From assembly GCA_964429135.1 (NCBI GenBank), contig CAYSAU010000007.1, forward strand, positions 1 to 64,000: a stretch of DNA of 64,000 bases. Reading direction: 5' to 3'. The number at the start of each line of letters is the position of its first letter. Position 1 is the stretch's first letter. The position numbers and the translations under genes were made by a program. The stretch comes from CAZSDU01 sp964429135 (lineage in GTDB: Bacteria > Bacteroidota > Bacteroidia > Bacteroidales > FEN-979). Shown here piece by piece: positions 43,889 to 52,524 of the stretch. A model generated the notes under the pieces. That model made no database searches. It worked only from the letters and a program-made list of their open reading frames with translations, and was not told the DNA's origin.

Positions 43889-44684
43889 TGATCTCTTTTT
43901 CTTCGTTCTTTAATCGGGTTAACTCATTATTCTGAAGGATCTCCCGGGCGAGGTTCAGATAATTGATGGCACCTGAACTATTAATGTCATGCATCATGAT
44001 AGTTACTCCGAAACTCGGCGCCTCTCCGAGTTTTGTATTCCGGTTAATGAGGGTTTTGAAAACCATTTGCTGGAAATGGGTCTTGACTTCATCCACTACC
44101 TGTTTGGCCAGGTTTAGCCGGTTGTCGTACATGGTGAGCAGTATCCCTTCGATATCCAGTTCGGGATTAAGTCTAGATTGGACAATTTTAATGGTATTCA
44201 GCAATTTGCCAAGGCCTTCGAGTGCGAAGTATTCACATTGTACCGGGATGATGACTGAATCTGCCGCAGTCAGTGAGTTGACTGTGATCAAACCCAGGGA
44301 GGGCGAGCAATCAATGATGATAAATTCATAATTATCTTTGACTTTATTGATCACTTTCCTCATCATTTTCTCTCTGTTGGGCAGGGAGATCATTTCAATT
44401 TCGGCTCCAACCAGATCAATATGAGCCGGCAGAAGGTCAAGAAATGGAGTAGTGGTGTTGAGAATGATGTTCTGTGGTTCTACATCATCCATAATGCATT
44501 CATAGATACTCGTCTTGATATTACGCGGATCAAAACCCACACCGGAAGTTGCATTGGCTTGGGGATCTGCGTCAATAATCAGGGTGGTATGTTCAAGAAC
44601 CGCTAAACCTGCAGCAAGATTTATAGCCGTTGTGGTTTTTCCGACTCCGCCTTTCTGATTGGCTATGGCAATTACTTTCCCCAT
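43881..44684 (-). CDS. parA: Chromosome-partitioning ATPase ParA/Soj
   Basis: A 267-residue MinD/ParA-type ATPase with the deviant Walker A KGGVGKTTT (residues 11-19), DADPQANAT and the Walker B region FIIIDCSPSLG. It works with the adjacent ParB to segregate origins. Confidence 0.95.
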   Translation of the reverse strand: MGKVIAIANQKGGVGKTTTAINLAAGLAVLEHTTLIIDADPQANATSGVGFDPRNIKTSIYECIMDDVEPQNIILNTTTPFLDLLPAHIDLVGAEIEMISLPNREKMMRKVINKVKDNYEFIIIDCSPSLGLITVNSLTAADSVIIPVQCEYFALEGLGKLLNTIKIVQSRLNPELDIEGILLTMYDNRLNLAKQVVDEVKTHFQQMVFKTLINRNTKLGEAPSFGVTIMMHDINSSGAINYLNLAREILQNNELTRLKNEEKEINV

Positions 44685-44813
44685 GGGTAATACTTACATT
44701 TGGCAAAGTTAAATCTAAATAAGAACAGGAAAGATAATGTTGAAAAGTTTTAAAAGAAATTCAACCATCAGGATGAATACTTCAAACCATTAGGTACATT
44801 TCCGGGATAAGGA

Positions 44814-45194
44814 TTATTGTTCTGAATCTGAATTTAAATCTTCAAACTCGATACTGACATGGTCTTTTTCAATTTCCTTCCCGTCGGGTTCAATAGGGGG
44901 AACCTCCCTGTACTCGGGCAGATCGGGAGCTTTCCCTGTTTTAACAAAGGAAATGGCGTCATTCAGGCCATGGTAGAATTTTTCGAAATCCTCCTTATAC
45001 AGAAAGAGCTTATGTTTTTCATAAAAAAACTTACCTTGTTCATTGTTGAAACGGCGCTTACTTTCCGTAATCGTCAGGTAATACTCATCGCCAACGGTAG
45101 CTTTAACGTCAAAAAAGTAAGTCCGTTTACCTGCCCGAACAGCGCGTGAAAAAATTTCACCCCTTTCTCTATCCTTATTCTCAAGATCTTCCAT
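44814..45194 (-). CDS. PUR-alpha-like nucleic-acid-binding protein (DUF3276)
   Basis: A 126-residue protein whose core (IFSRAVRAGKRTYFFDVKAT, then YYLTITESKRR) matches the PUR domain of Bacteroidetes and spirochaete single-strand nucleic-acid-binding proteins. The C-terminal third is acidic. It is divergent from nusB. A TATTTTTG lies at 45243-45250 on the minus strand. Confidence 0.8.
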   Translation of the reverse strand: MEDLENKDRERGEIFSRAVRAGKRTYFFDVKATVGDEYYLTITESKRRFNNEQGKFFYEKHKLFLYKEDFEKFYHGLNDAISFVKTGKAPDLPEYREVPPIEPDGKEIEKDHVSIEFEDLNSDSEQ

Positions 45195-45342
45195 TGATGC
45201 AGTGTCGATTTTATGATAGGTTAATTATTCTTTCCTCAAACGCAAAAATAAAAATATTATTTGAAAATGAAAGCTTATTTTAATTCCTTAGATTTGCATC
45301 CTGTTATTCATTGCTAATGTTTGTTCTTATTAATCATGAAAT

Positions 45343-46305
45343 ATGTTAGGTAGAAGGCATTTCAGGATCAAGGTGCTTCAGGCATTGTACGCGTATTTTC
45401 AGGGGGGTGAAACCCGTCTTGATATAGCTGAGAAAAACCTTCTCTTAAGTATTAATAAAATTTCCGAACTTTATTTCCTACAACTTTCTTTTTTATTGGA
45501 AGTCCTGCACTTCTATCGTTTCCGTATGGAGGAAGCGAAGACAAAATTCATCCCGACCCAGGAAGAACTGAATCCAAACCTGAAGCTACTCAACAATAAA
45601 CTGGTGATCCAGCTTCAGGAAAATCATGAACTTGCAGGCAGGTTCCGGCAATATAAGTTTTCCTGGACTGAAGAGCAGGAAATGATCAGAAAAGCCTATC
45701 TGAAGATTAAAAACAGCAAGGATCATGCAGAATATCTGAATTCTGGGAAAACCACCTATCAAGAGGATCAGGTCTACCTTCTCAGGCTTTTCAGGAAATA
45801 TATTGCAAAATCAGGCGATCTTCAGTTCTATTGCGAAGAACGTAACCTTTTCTGGGAAGATGATTTTGAAGTCGCTGCCGTTTTTGTGTTAAAAACCTTG
45901 AAATTACTGAATGAATCTTTTTCACCGGAACAGGAGCTCTTATCTCTGTTGAAAAAAGATCAGGAGGATGACCCGGAAAACGACAGGATTTTTATTCTTG
46001 AATTATTCAGGAAGTCGATTCTGCATAGTGAAGAATTTAACCTGATGATAGAGACACGTACGCGTAACTGGGAACTGGAAAGGATTGCACTGACTGATGT
46101 CATTTTAATCAAGATGGCCTTGACGGAATTTATATATTTCTCCCAAATTCCGGTAAAAGTAACCATGAATGAATATATTGAAATTTCAAAGCAGTTCAGT
46201 TCCGTGAAAAGCAAGTTGTTTATTAACGGAATTCTGGACAAACTGGTTGCTGATCTTAATAAAGAAAAAAAGATTGCAAAAACTGGCCGGGGATTGATAG
46301 TCTGA
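45343..46305 (+). CDS. nusB: Transcription antitermination protein NusB
   Basis: A 320-residue protein, longer than the 140-residue classical NusB. The N-terminus (RRHFRIKVLQALYAYFQGG) and the C-terminal block (WELERIALTDVILIKMALTEF, PVKVTMNEYIEISKQFSS) match NusB; the middle insertion is usual in Bacteroidetes. It acts in rRNA antitermination. A TAGATTTG -7-like element is at 45289-45296. Confidence 0.9.
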   Translation: MLGRRHFRIKVLQALYAYFQGGETRLDIAEKNLLLSINKISELYFLQLSFLLEVLHFYRFRMEEAKTKFIPTQEELNPNLKLLNNKLVIQLQENHELAGRFRQYKFSWTEEQEMIRKAYLKIKNSKDHAEYLNSGKTTYQEDQVYLLRLFRKYIAKSGDLQFYCEERNLFWEDDFEVAAVFVLKTLKLLNESFSPEQELLSLLKKDQEDDPENDRIFILELFRKSILHSEEFNLMIETRTRNWELERIALTDVILIKMALTEFIYFSQIPVKVTMNEYIEISKQFSSVKSKLFINGILDKLVADLNKEKKIAKTGRGLIV

Positions 46306-46398
46306 ACAGGATTATGCTTTGCATTTCACCATTAATTATTACATAAAAATACTATTTGAACAAACCTGTCGTTAATTTACATTCAACTCCTGATACCT

Positions 46399-47466
46399 GT
46401 GCGAACACTGATACGAACCTTTCTCCTGATCTGTTTTTTTCTACTTATCGCTACCGTGCAAACCATTGCTCAAAGCGGCGGATACAGTACCTACCGTTTT
46501 CTTAGCCTGACCAACTCGGCCAGGGTAGCAGGTCTGGGAGGAGATTTCCTCGCCATCAAAGACAACGACATTACCCTGACCCTTGCAAATCCGTCTTTGA
46601 TCACATCTGAAATGAATAATAACCTCTCGCTGAGCTTTGTTAATTATTTTACCGGGCTCAATTACGGATATGTGATGTTTTCCCATACATTCAATAAAGC
46701 AGGTAGTTTTGTCGGAACTTTCCAGTTCTTCGATTACGGTAAATTTACCGAAACCGATGCTGCCGGAAATATCCTGGGTTCTTTTTCTGCTGCCGATTAT
46801 GCCTTGACGATTGGCTGGGGAAGACAACTCAGTCCGCATTTCTCCATAGGCGCAAACGGAAAACTCATCTATTCCCAGATGGCTGATTATAATTCTTTCG
46901 GGATAGCAGTGGATGTTGCGGGAACATATAGTACAAAGGATGATCTTTTTACAGCTTCCCTGATTGGTCGGAATATTGGTGCTCAGATTATTGCATACCG
47001 ACCGGGTGAACGTGAACCCCTTCCTTTCGAAATTCAGATCGGACTATCACAAAAACTCAGACATATTCCGGTCAGATTTTCTCAATTAATAACCCATCTG
47101 GAAAGATGGGATCTTTCCTATACAGACCCGGATGATCCGGCAAATGCTGCAGACCCCATCAGCGGGGAGACAAAACAGAAAACTGGAATCGGGAAATTTG
47201 CAGACAACCTGATGCGTCATATCGTTCTCGGTGCTGAAGTTACCATTGCAAAAACCCTCTCGCTCCGCCTGGGATATAATTACCTGCGCCGACAGGAACT
47301 TAAATTGAACAACAGGGCAGGACTGGCTGGATTTACAGTAGGTGCAGGACTCCGGATAAAAATGTTCAACCTGAGTTATACCCGGTCAACCTTCCAGGCT
47401 GGTGGTAGTAATCCGAATTATATTACGGTGACAGTTAGCCTTCAGGATTTTTCTAAAAAGAAATGA
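46399..47466 (+). CDS. porQ: Type IX secretion system protein PorQ
   Basis: A 355-residue outer-membrane beta-barrel protein of the PorV/PorQ family, with a signal peptide ending near TIAQ, then YSTYRFLSLTNSARVAGLGG, the family signature, and many amphipathic strands. PorQ takes part in the cell-surface attachment complex of the type IX secretion system. The start is GTG. It overlaps ispH by four bases (ATGA). Confidence 0.85.
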   Translation: MRTLIRTFLLICFFLLIATVQTIAQSGGYSTYRFLSLTNSARVAGLGGDFLAIKDNDITLTLANPSLITSEMNNNLSLSFVNYFTGLNYGYVMFSHTFNKAGSFVGTFQFFDYGKFTETDAAGNILGSFSAADYALTIGWGRQLSPHFSIGANGKLIYSQMADYNSFGIAVDVAGTYSTKDDLFTASLIGRNIGAQIIAYRPGEREPLPFEIQIGLSQKLRHIPVRFSQLITHLERWDLSYTDPDDPANAADPISGETKQKTGIGKFADNLMRHIVLGAEVTIAKTLSLRLGYNYLRRQELKLNNRAGLAGFTVGAGLRIKMFNLSYTRSTFQAGGSNPNYITVTVSLQDFSKKK

Positions 47467-48341
47467 ATGTAACCATTGATCCACATTCCGGTTTCTGCTT
47501 CGGAGTGGTTTATGCCATAGAAGTGGCAGAAAGGGAATTGGCAAAATCTCCGCGCTTATACTGTCTTGGAGACATTGTACATAATAACATGGAGGTAAAT
47601 CGCCTCCGGGAACTGGGGCTGATCATTATTAATCATGATGATCTCAAAGAATTACATCATGTTAAAGTCCTGATCCGGGCTCACGGTGAACCTCCCACTA
47701 CATACCAGATTGCCCTGAACAACGATATTGAGCTGATTGACGCTTCCTGTCCCATTGTGCTGAATCTCCAGCATGTTATTCATAAGGGGTTTCAGGAGAT
47801 GAAAGCCAGGAATGGTCAGATTGTTATCTATGGTAAAGAAGGACATGCAGAGGTCAATGGTTTAAAGGGGCAAACAAATGGAAGTGCCATCATCGTGGGG
47901 GATGAAAATGATCTGGATAAGATAGATTTTTCAAAACCCATTCGATTGTACAGCCAGACGACAAAAGGAGTGGATGGATTTCATGATCTGGTTGGTTTGA
48001 TCGAAAAACGCCTTAGCATTGAAAGTCAAGGAACACCATACGATTTCGAATGGAATGACAGCATATGCCGACAGGTTTCCAACCGTTCCGGATTGTTGAG
48101 GGAATTTGCCACTCGCTTTGACATTGTTGTTTTTGTCAGTGGTAAAAAGAGTTCCAATGGGTTAATCTTATATCAGGTATGCAAAGATGTTAATCCGAAT
48201 ACATACTTTGTTTCAAGTCCTGAGGAACTAAAAAAAGAATGGTTTGAGGGACTTTCTGAAGTCGGAGTATGCGGGGCTACTTCTACACCCATGTGGCTGA
48301 TGGAAAAAGTCGGTGTTCAAATCTTGCAAATGGGAAACTGA
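47463..48341 (+). CDS. ispH: 4-hydroxy-3-methylbut-2-enyl diphosphate reductase
   Basis: A 292-residue [4Fe-4S] enzyme making IPP and DMAPP in the MEP isoprenoid pathway. Cluster cysteines are in SGFCFGV (C12), DASCPIV and the C-terminal VCGATSTP; the RAHGEPP motif carries an active-site His. It overlaps porQ and is followed one base later by recF. Confidence 0.93.
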   Translation: MNVTIDPHSGFCFGVVYAIEVAERELAKSPRLYCLGDIVHNNMEVNRLRELGLIIINHDDLKELHHVKVLIRAHGEPPTTYQIALNNDIELIDASCPIVLNLQHVIHKGFQEMKARNGQIVIYGKEGHAEVNGLKGQTNGSAIIVGDENDLDKIDFSKPIRLYSQTTKGVDGFHDLVGLIEKRLSIESQGTPYDFEWNDSICRQVSNRSGLLREFATRFDIVVFVSGKKSSNGLILYQVCKDVNPNTYFVSSPEELKKEWFEGLSEVGVCGATSTPMWLMEKVGVQILQMGN

Positions 48342-48342
48342 T

Positions 48343-49440
48343 ATGTATTTGCAAAAATTGATATTGACTAATTTTAAAAATTTCGAACAGGCTGATTTTG
48401 AATTTTCAGAAAAGATCAACTGTTTCATTGGAAATAACGGTGTAGGGAAAACCAATCTGTTGGATGCTATTCATTACCTTTCATTCTGTAAAAGTTTTTT
48501 TAATCCACTGGATATCCAAAATATCCGACATGAAAATGATTTTTTTGCCATACATGGCACTTATTACTGTGATTTCGAAAAAGCGGAACTCGTTCAGTGC
48601 ATTCAAAAGAGAAACCAAAGAAAGAAGTTCTTACTCAATAAAAAGGAGTACGACCGCCTGGCCGATCATATCGGGAAATTCCCCTTGGTGATGATCTCTC
48701 CTTATGACAGTGATTTGATCAATGATGGCAGTGAGCTCAGGAGAAAGTATATTGACAGCGTTATTTCGCAGTTCGATAAAGTATACCTGGATGACCTGAT
48801 CCAGTACAATAAAGCACTTTATCAGCGCAATACCTTGCTGAAACAATTTGCAATGAATGCTTATTTTGATGATGGTATTCTGGAGGGTTGGGACGAACAA
48901 CTCATCCGTTTTGGGCAGGAGATTTTTGAAAAGAGAAAAAATTTTCTGGACCAACTGACTCCTGTCTTCCGGCACTATTTTCAATGGATCAGCGGGGGTT
49001 TGGAAATCGTGGACATCAGGTACCAGTCACAGCTTATGCATGGCTCTTTCAGGGAATTGATGAAAAAATCACGGTCCAGGGATAGTGCCGCTCAATATAC
49101 GACCACAGGCATTCATAAAGATGATTTGGAGCTTGAAATCGATGGATTTCCGATAAAAAAATATGGATCCCAGGGGCAACAGAAATCATTTTTGATTGCC
49201 GTTAAACTTGCTCAGTTTGAATATACCAGAAATATCAAGGGATTTGAACCTGTTCTTTTACTGGATGATGTATTTGACAAACTGGACGATTTCAGGGTTC
49301 AGCAACTCATCCAATTGGTCAGCAGAAATAGTTTCGGACAGGTTTTTATAACGGATACCAGTGAAAGCCGGATTCGCAATATTTTCAATCAGATGGGAAT
49401 AGACCATAGCATATTTATCCTTCCTCTTCCATTTCAATGA
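48343..49440 (+). CDS. recF: DNA replication and repair protein RecF
   Basis: A 365-residue SMC-like ATPase in gap repair, with Walker A GNNGVGKTNLLDA (about 31-43), signature region GSQGQQKSFLIAVKLAQ and Walker B PVLLLDDVFDKLD. An upstream in-frame ATG would overlap ispH by 29 bases; the ATG at 48343, right before YLQKLILTNFKNF, is the natural start. Confidence 0.93.
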   Translation: MYLQKLILTNFKNFEQADFEFSEKINCFIGNNGVGKTNLLDAIHYLSFCKSFFNPLDIQNIRHENDFFAIHGTYYCDFEKAELVQCIQKRNQRKKFLLNKKEYDRLADHIGKFPLVMISPYDSDLINDGSELRRKYIDSVISQFDKVYLDDLIQYNKALYQRNTLLKQFAMNAYFDDGILEGWDEQLIRFGQEIFEKRKNFLDQLTPVFRHYFQWISGGLEIVDIRYQSQLMHGSFRELMKKSRSRDSAAQYTTTGIHKDDLELEIDGFPIKKYGSQGQQKSFLIAVKLAQFEYTRNIKGFEPVLLLDDVFDKLDDFRVQQLIQLVSRNSFGQVFITDTSESRIRNIFNQMGIDHSIFILPLPFQ

Positions 49441-49463
49441 GCAAAAATCAATAACTTTATCCC

Positions 49464-49766
49464 ATGTCACGACCCTCGCGAAATTCGGAAGAACAACCTT
49501 TAAAACAGGCCATTGAAGCGTTTTTAAAGACCTATCATCTGGAAGATAAACTCAGTGAAACAAAACTTCTTCATTCCTGGGATAAGGTTGTCGGCTCAAT
49601 GATTGCCAGACATACGCAAAGGATATATATACGGAATAAAAAACTTTTTGTTAAACTGGATTCCGATGCCCTTCGGAATGAATTATTTTATATGAGGGAA
49701 AAGATCATCCTCTCGCTGAATAAGGATGCAGGACGCTTCGTCATTGAAGAAATTGTTTTGCAATAG
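49464..49766 (+). CDS. DUF721 family protein, DciA-like
   Basis: A 100-residue protein of the DUF721 family, which includes DciA helicase loaders. The core LLHSWDKVVGSMIARHTQRIYIRNKKLFVKL-type segment is present. It directly follows recF, a conserved gene pair that supports a role in replication. Confidence 0.82.
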   Translation: MSRPSRNSEEQPLKQAIEAFLKTYHLEDKLSETKLLHSWDKVVGSMIARHTQRIYIRNKKLFVKLDSDALRNELFYMREKIILSLNKDAGRFVIEEIVLQ

Positions 49767-49776
49767 ATAGCGCTCA

Positions 49777-50388
49777 TCATTTAACCAGACAGGATAATAC
49801 CTTTTCTCCTTCCAAGAACCCTTCCATTTTGTCACCCATGACAATGGGACCAACTCCAGCGGGTGTTCCTGTGAAAATCAGATCTCCTGTACGGAGGGTC
49901 ATAAATTGGGATATATGGGAAATAATGGCATCAATGGAAAAGATCATCATTGAGGAATTTCCTTTCTGAACGGTATTCCCATTCAAATCCAGGTGGAAGT
50001 TTATGTTTTTTATATCAGGAAATTTATACTTGGGAAGAAATGTTCCAAGCGGAGCAGAGTGATCAAAGCCTTTGGAAAGTGCCCAAGGAAGCCCTTTTTG
50101 TTTGGCTGAGTCCTGAAGATCCCTGGCTGTTAAATCAAAACCAATTGTGATCTCATCATAATAGGTATGGGCAAACCCTTCCTGGATATTTTTTCCCACC
50201 TTACAGATCCTGATGACAAGCTCTATTTCGTGATGAATTACTTTTGTAAAAGAAGGATAATAAAACGGACGGTTACGGATCAGCAGGGCAGTATCGGGTT
50301 TAAGAAAAAAAACAGGGGCAGAAGGCATGGCGCTGTTTAATTCTTTGATATGTTCCACATAATTTCTGCCTATACAAATGATTTTCAT
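49777..50388 (-). CDS. Fumarylacetoacetate hydrolase family protein
   Basis: A 203-residue FAH-fold enzyme: CIGRNYVEHIKELN at the start, PVFFLKPDTAL, metal-binding HHEIELV, then DLTARDLQ, GFDHSAPLG and FTGTPAGVGP. Such small FAH proteins act as acylpyruvases or oxaloacetate decarboxylases/tautomerases. It is cotranscribed with a DnaQ-like exonuclease and an E2 acyltransferase. Confidence 0.88.
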   Translation of the reverse strand: MKIICIGRNYVEHIKELNSAMPSAPVFFLKPDTALLIRNRPFYYPSFTKVIHHEIELVIRICKVGKNIQEGFAHTYYDEITIGFDLTARDLQDSAKQKGLPWALSKGFDHSAPLGTFLPKYKFPDIKNINFHLDLNGNTVQKGNSSMMIFSIDAIISHISQFMTLRTGDLIFTGTPAGVGPIVMGDKMEGFLEGEKVLSCLVK

Positions 50389-50390
50389 GC

Positions 50391-51221
50391 TTAAAATAAT
50401 TCCAGTTTTACAGATCCGCTGTTTTTACTCTTGAGGTATATGGATGTAACAACTTTTTTCGTGGATAGCGGGAATTCACTTTTCATAATCCAGTCATAAT
50501 AAGAGGGTTCATCCCTGAAAACCTGAGCAACCAGCTTGCCCTTATGTTTACCAAAATTAAAAACCTCCTGGTTCTTTTCATTCCAAACAATATGTCCCAC
50601 CAGATCAACCGATCGGGTAGAGAAAGAAAAATCACTCAAGGCTTTAATATCATTGATCACGGGTTGGCTGACATTCCCTTTACGGTCTTTAAACGTGATA
50701 TCCTGGTAATGATCAAGCTGGGATTTCAGGATTTCATAGGTGGCCTTCGTATCTGCTTCGGCACTGTGTGCATTGACCAATTCTTTACCGCAATAAAATT
50801 TATAGGCAGCAAAAAGGTTACGGGGTTCCATTTTGTGAAAAATGTTCTGCACATCCACAAATCTTCTTCCCTTCAGGTCAAAGTCGACTTCAGCCCTGAG
50901 GAATTCTTCAACGAGGAGGGGGATGTCGAAATGATTGGAATTATATCCAGCAAGGTCACACCCCTCCAGGAACTGTAGCAGTTCATGGGCGACCATTTTA
51001 AAGGTGGGGGCATCTTTTACATCATCATCGGTGATTCCATGAATCGCGGTAACTTCCGGGGGTATGGGAATTTCAGGATTGATCCTCTGGGTTTTGATTT
51101 TTGTGCTAGTGTCAGGTTGTATCCTGAACAGGCATAATTCAACGATACGGTCGGTGGCTACTTTGATTCCTGTTGTCTCCAGATCAAAAAAAACCAGGGG
51201 CCGGGTCAGTTTTAGTTCCAT
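50391..51221 (-). CDS. DnaQ-like 3'-5' exonuclease
   Basis: A 276-residue DEDDh exonuclease: FFDLETTG (Exo I), HGITDDDV, GYNSNHFDIPLL (Exo II) and AHSAEADTKATYEI (Exo III). A C-terminal domain FNFGKHKGKLVAQVF, resembling DUF3820, follows and may bind DNA. It could be a proofreading or RNA/DNA processing exonuclease. It overlaps the E2 gene end by one base. Confidence 0.87.
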   Translation of the reverse strand: MELKLTRPLVFFDLETTGIKVATDRIVELCLFRIQPDTSTKIKTQRINPEIPIPPEVTAIHGITDDDVKDAPTFKMVAHELLQFLEGCDLAGYNSNHFDIPLLVEEFLRAEVDFDLKGRRFVDVQNIFHKMEPRNLFAAYKFYCGKELVNAHSAEADTKATYEILKSQLDHYQDITFKDRKGNVSQPVINDIKALSDFSFSTRSVDLVGHIVWNEKNQEVFNFGKHKGKLVAQVFRDEPSYYDWIMKSEFPLSTKKVVTSIYLKSKNSGSVKLELF

Positions 51222-52486
51222 CAGATAGATTGGTTAGGGTTAAAATCTTCAAGGTATGATACCAATCGGGTTAAAAACTGTCCTGCCAATGCGCCATCAA
51301 TAACCCGGTGATCGTAAGTAATGGAAATCATCATAACCGGACGGATCGCGATGCTGTCGCCTGCTTCATTTTCAATCACCACAGCTTTCTTTTTAATAGC
51401 ACCAACAGCGATGATTGCGGTCTGAGGCTGGTTGATGACAGGGGTGCCCATCAGGGTGCCGAAGGATCCAAGATTGGTTAGCGAAATCGTTCCGCCTGAG
51501 ATGTCATCGGGAAGCAGTTTATTTTTTCTGGCCCTTTCAGCCAGGTCATTCACTTCCTTGATAATACCCAACAAGCTTTTCTGATGAGCATTCTTAATTA
51601 CCGGCACGATCAGGTTAAAATTCGGAAGGGCAACCGCCATACCGATGTTGATAGGATCATGGATAATGATCTTGGTTCCGTCAACGGAGACATTGACCAT
51701 GGGGTAATCCCTGACCGTTTTGGCGATGGCTTCAATGAAAACCGGTGTGTAGGTGAGCTTTTCTTTCTCCCGCTTCAGAAAATTCTCCTTATTTTTTTCC
51801 CTCCATTGAACAATCCGTGACATATCCGCTTCCATGAATGAAGTGACATGAGCCGAGGTACGCAGTGAATTAACCATGTGGCTGGAAATCAACTGCCGGA
51901 TACGGTCCATCTCAATGATCCGGTCACCTTCCCGGGAAGAAACGTCAGTTTTTTGTATGTCTGTCGTAACAATGTCAGGTAATTTCCTCTGTTTTTCCTC
52001 GGATCGTATGTTAAGATAATGAATCAGATCCTGTTTTGTCAGTCGATCGTTTTTTCCGGTTCCAGCAATGGTATCAAGTTCCTGAAAACTGATATGCTCC
52101 TGTCTGGCAATATTACGGACCAGGGGAGAATAAAAGCGATTTCCTTGCTGACTTTCGCCTGGATCTTTCTGATCAGGGGAAGCAATGGTTTTTTCCTCTG
52201 GAATGATTCGGGGAATGATTGGAACTGTTTGATCTTTGTTTGTCCCGGTGGTTTCAATGAGGGCGATAGGTTTTCCCACAGCGGCTGTTTCACCTTCCTG
52301 AACAATTATCTTTAAAAGTTTTCCTGTGAAAGGGGAAGAAATTTCGGAATCAACTTTATCGGTCGCAATCTCTGCGACTGCTTCATCTTCTGAGATATGA
52401 TCACCTACTGATTTCAACCATCTCGTGATGGTTGCCTCAATGACACTTTCCCCCAATTTTGGTATAATAATTTCAGATGTTGCCAT
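51221..52486 (-). CDS. 2-oxoacid dehydrogenase E2 (dihydrolipoamide acyltransferase)
   Basis: A 421-residue E2: an N-terminal lipoyl domain with the modified Lys in ATDKVDSEIS (about K43), a peripheral-subunit-binding domain (SPLVRNIARQEHISFQELD, about 118-136) and the catalytic acyltransferase domain with DHRVIDGA. It may belong to a pyruvate or branched-chain dehydrogenase; E1 and E3 are not in the window. Confidence 0.9.
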   Translation of the reverse strand: MATSEIIIPKLGESVIEATITRWLKSVGDHISEDEAVAEIATDKVDSEISSPFTGKLLKIIVQEGETAAVGKPIALIETTGTNKDQTVPIIPRIIPEEKTIASPDQKDPGESQQGNRFYSPLVRNIARQEHISFQELDTIAGTGKNDRLTKQDLIHYLNIRSEEKQRKLPDIVTTDIQKTDVSSREGDRIIEMDRIRQLISSHMVNSLRTSAHVTSFMEADMSRIVQWREKNKENFLKREKEKLTYTPVFIEAIAKTVRDYPMVNVSVDGTKIIIHDPINIGMAVALPNFNLIVPVIKNAHQKSLLGIIKEVNDLAERARKNKLLPDDISGGTISLTNLGSFGTLMGTPVINQPQTAIIAVGAIKKKAVVIENEAGDSIAIRPVMMISITYDHRVIDGALAGQFLTRLVSYLEDFNPNQSI

Positions 52487-52524
52487 AAAGAGATCGTTTA
52501 ATAAAAAACAAAGTTAAGGTTTTT

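Noticed and set aside
42995..44684. parS site near parAB
   Set aside because: No palindrome like TGTTnCACGTGnAACA was found by eye; a computed search would be needed.
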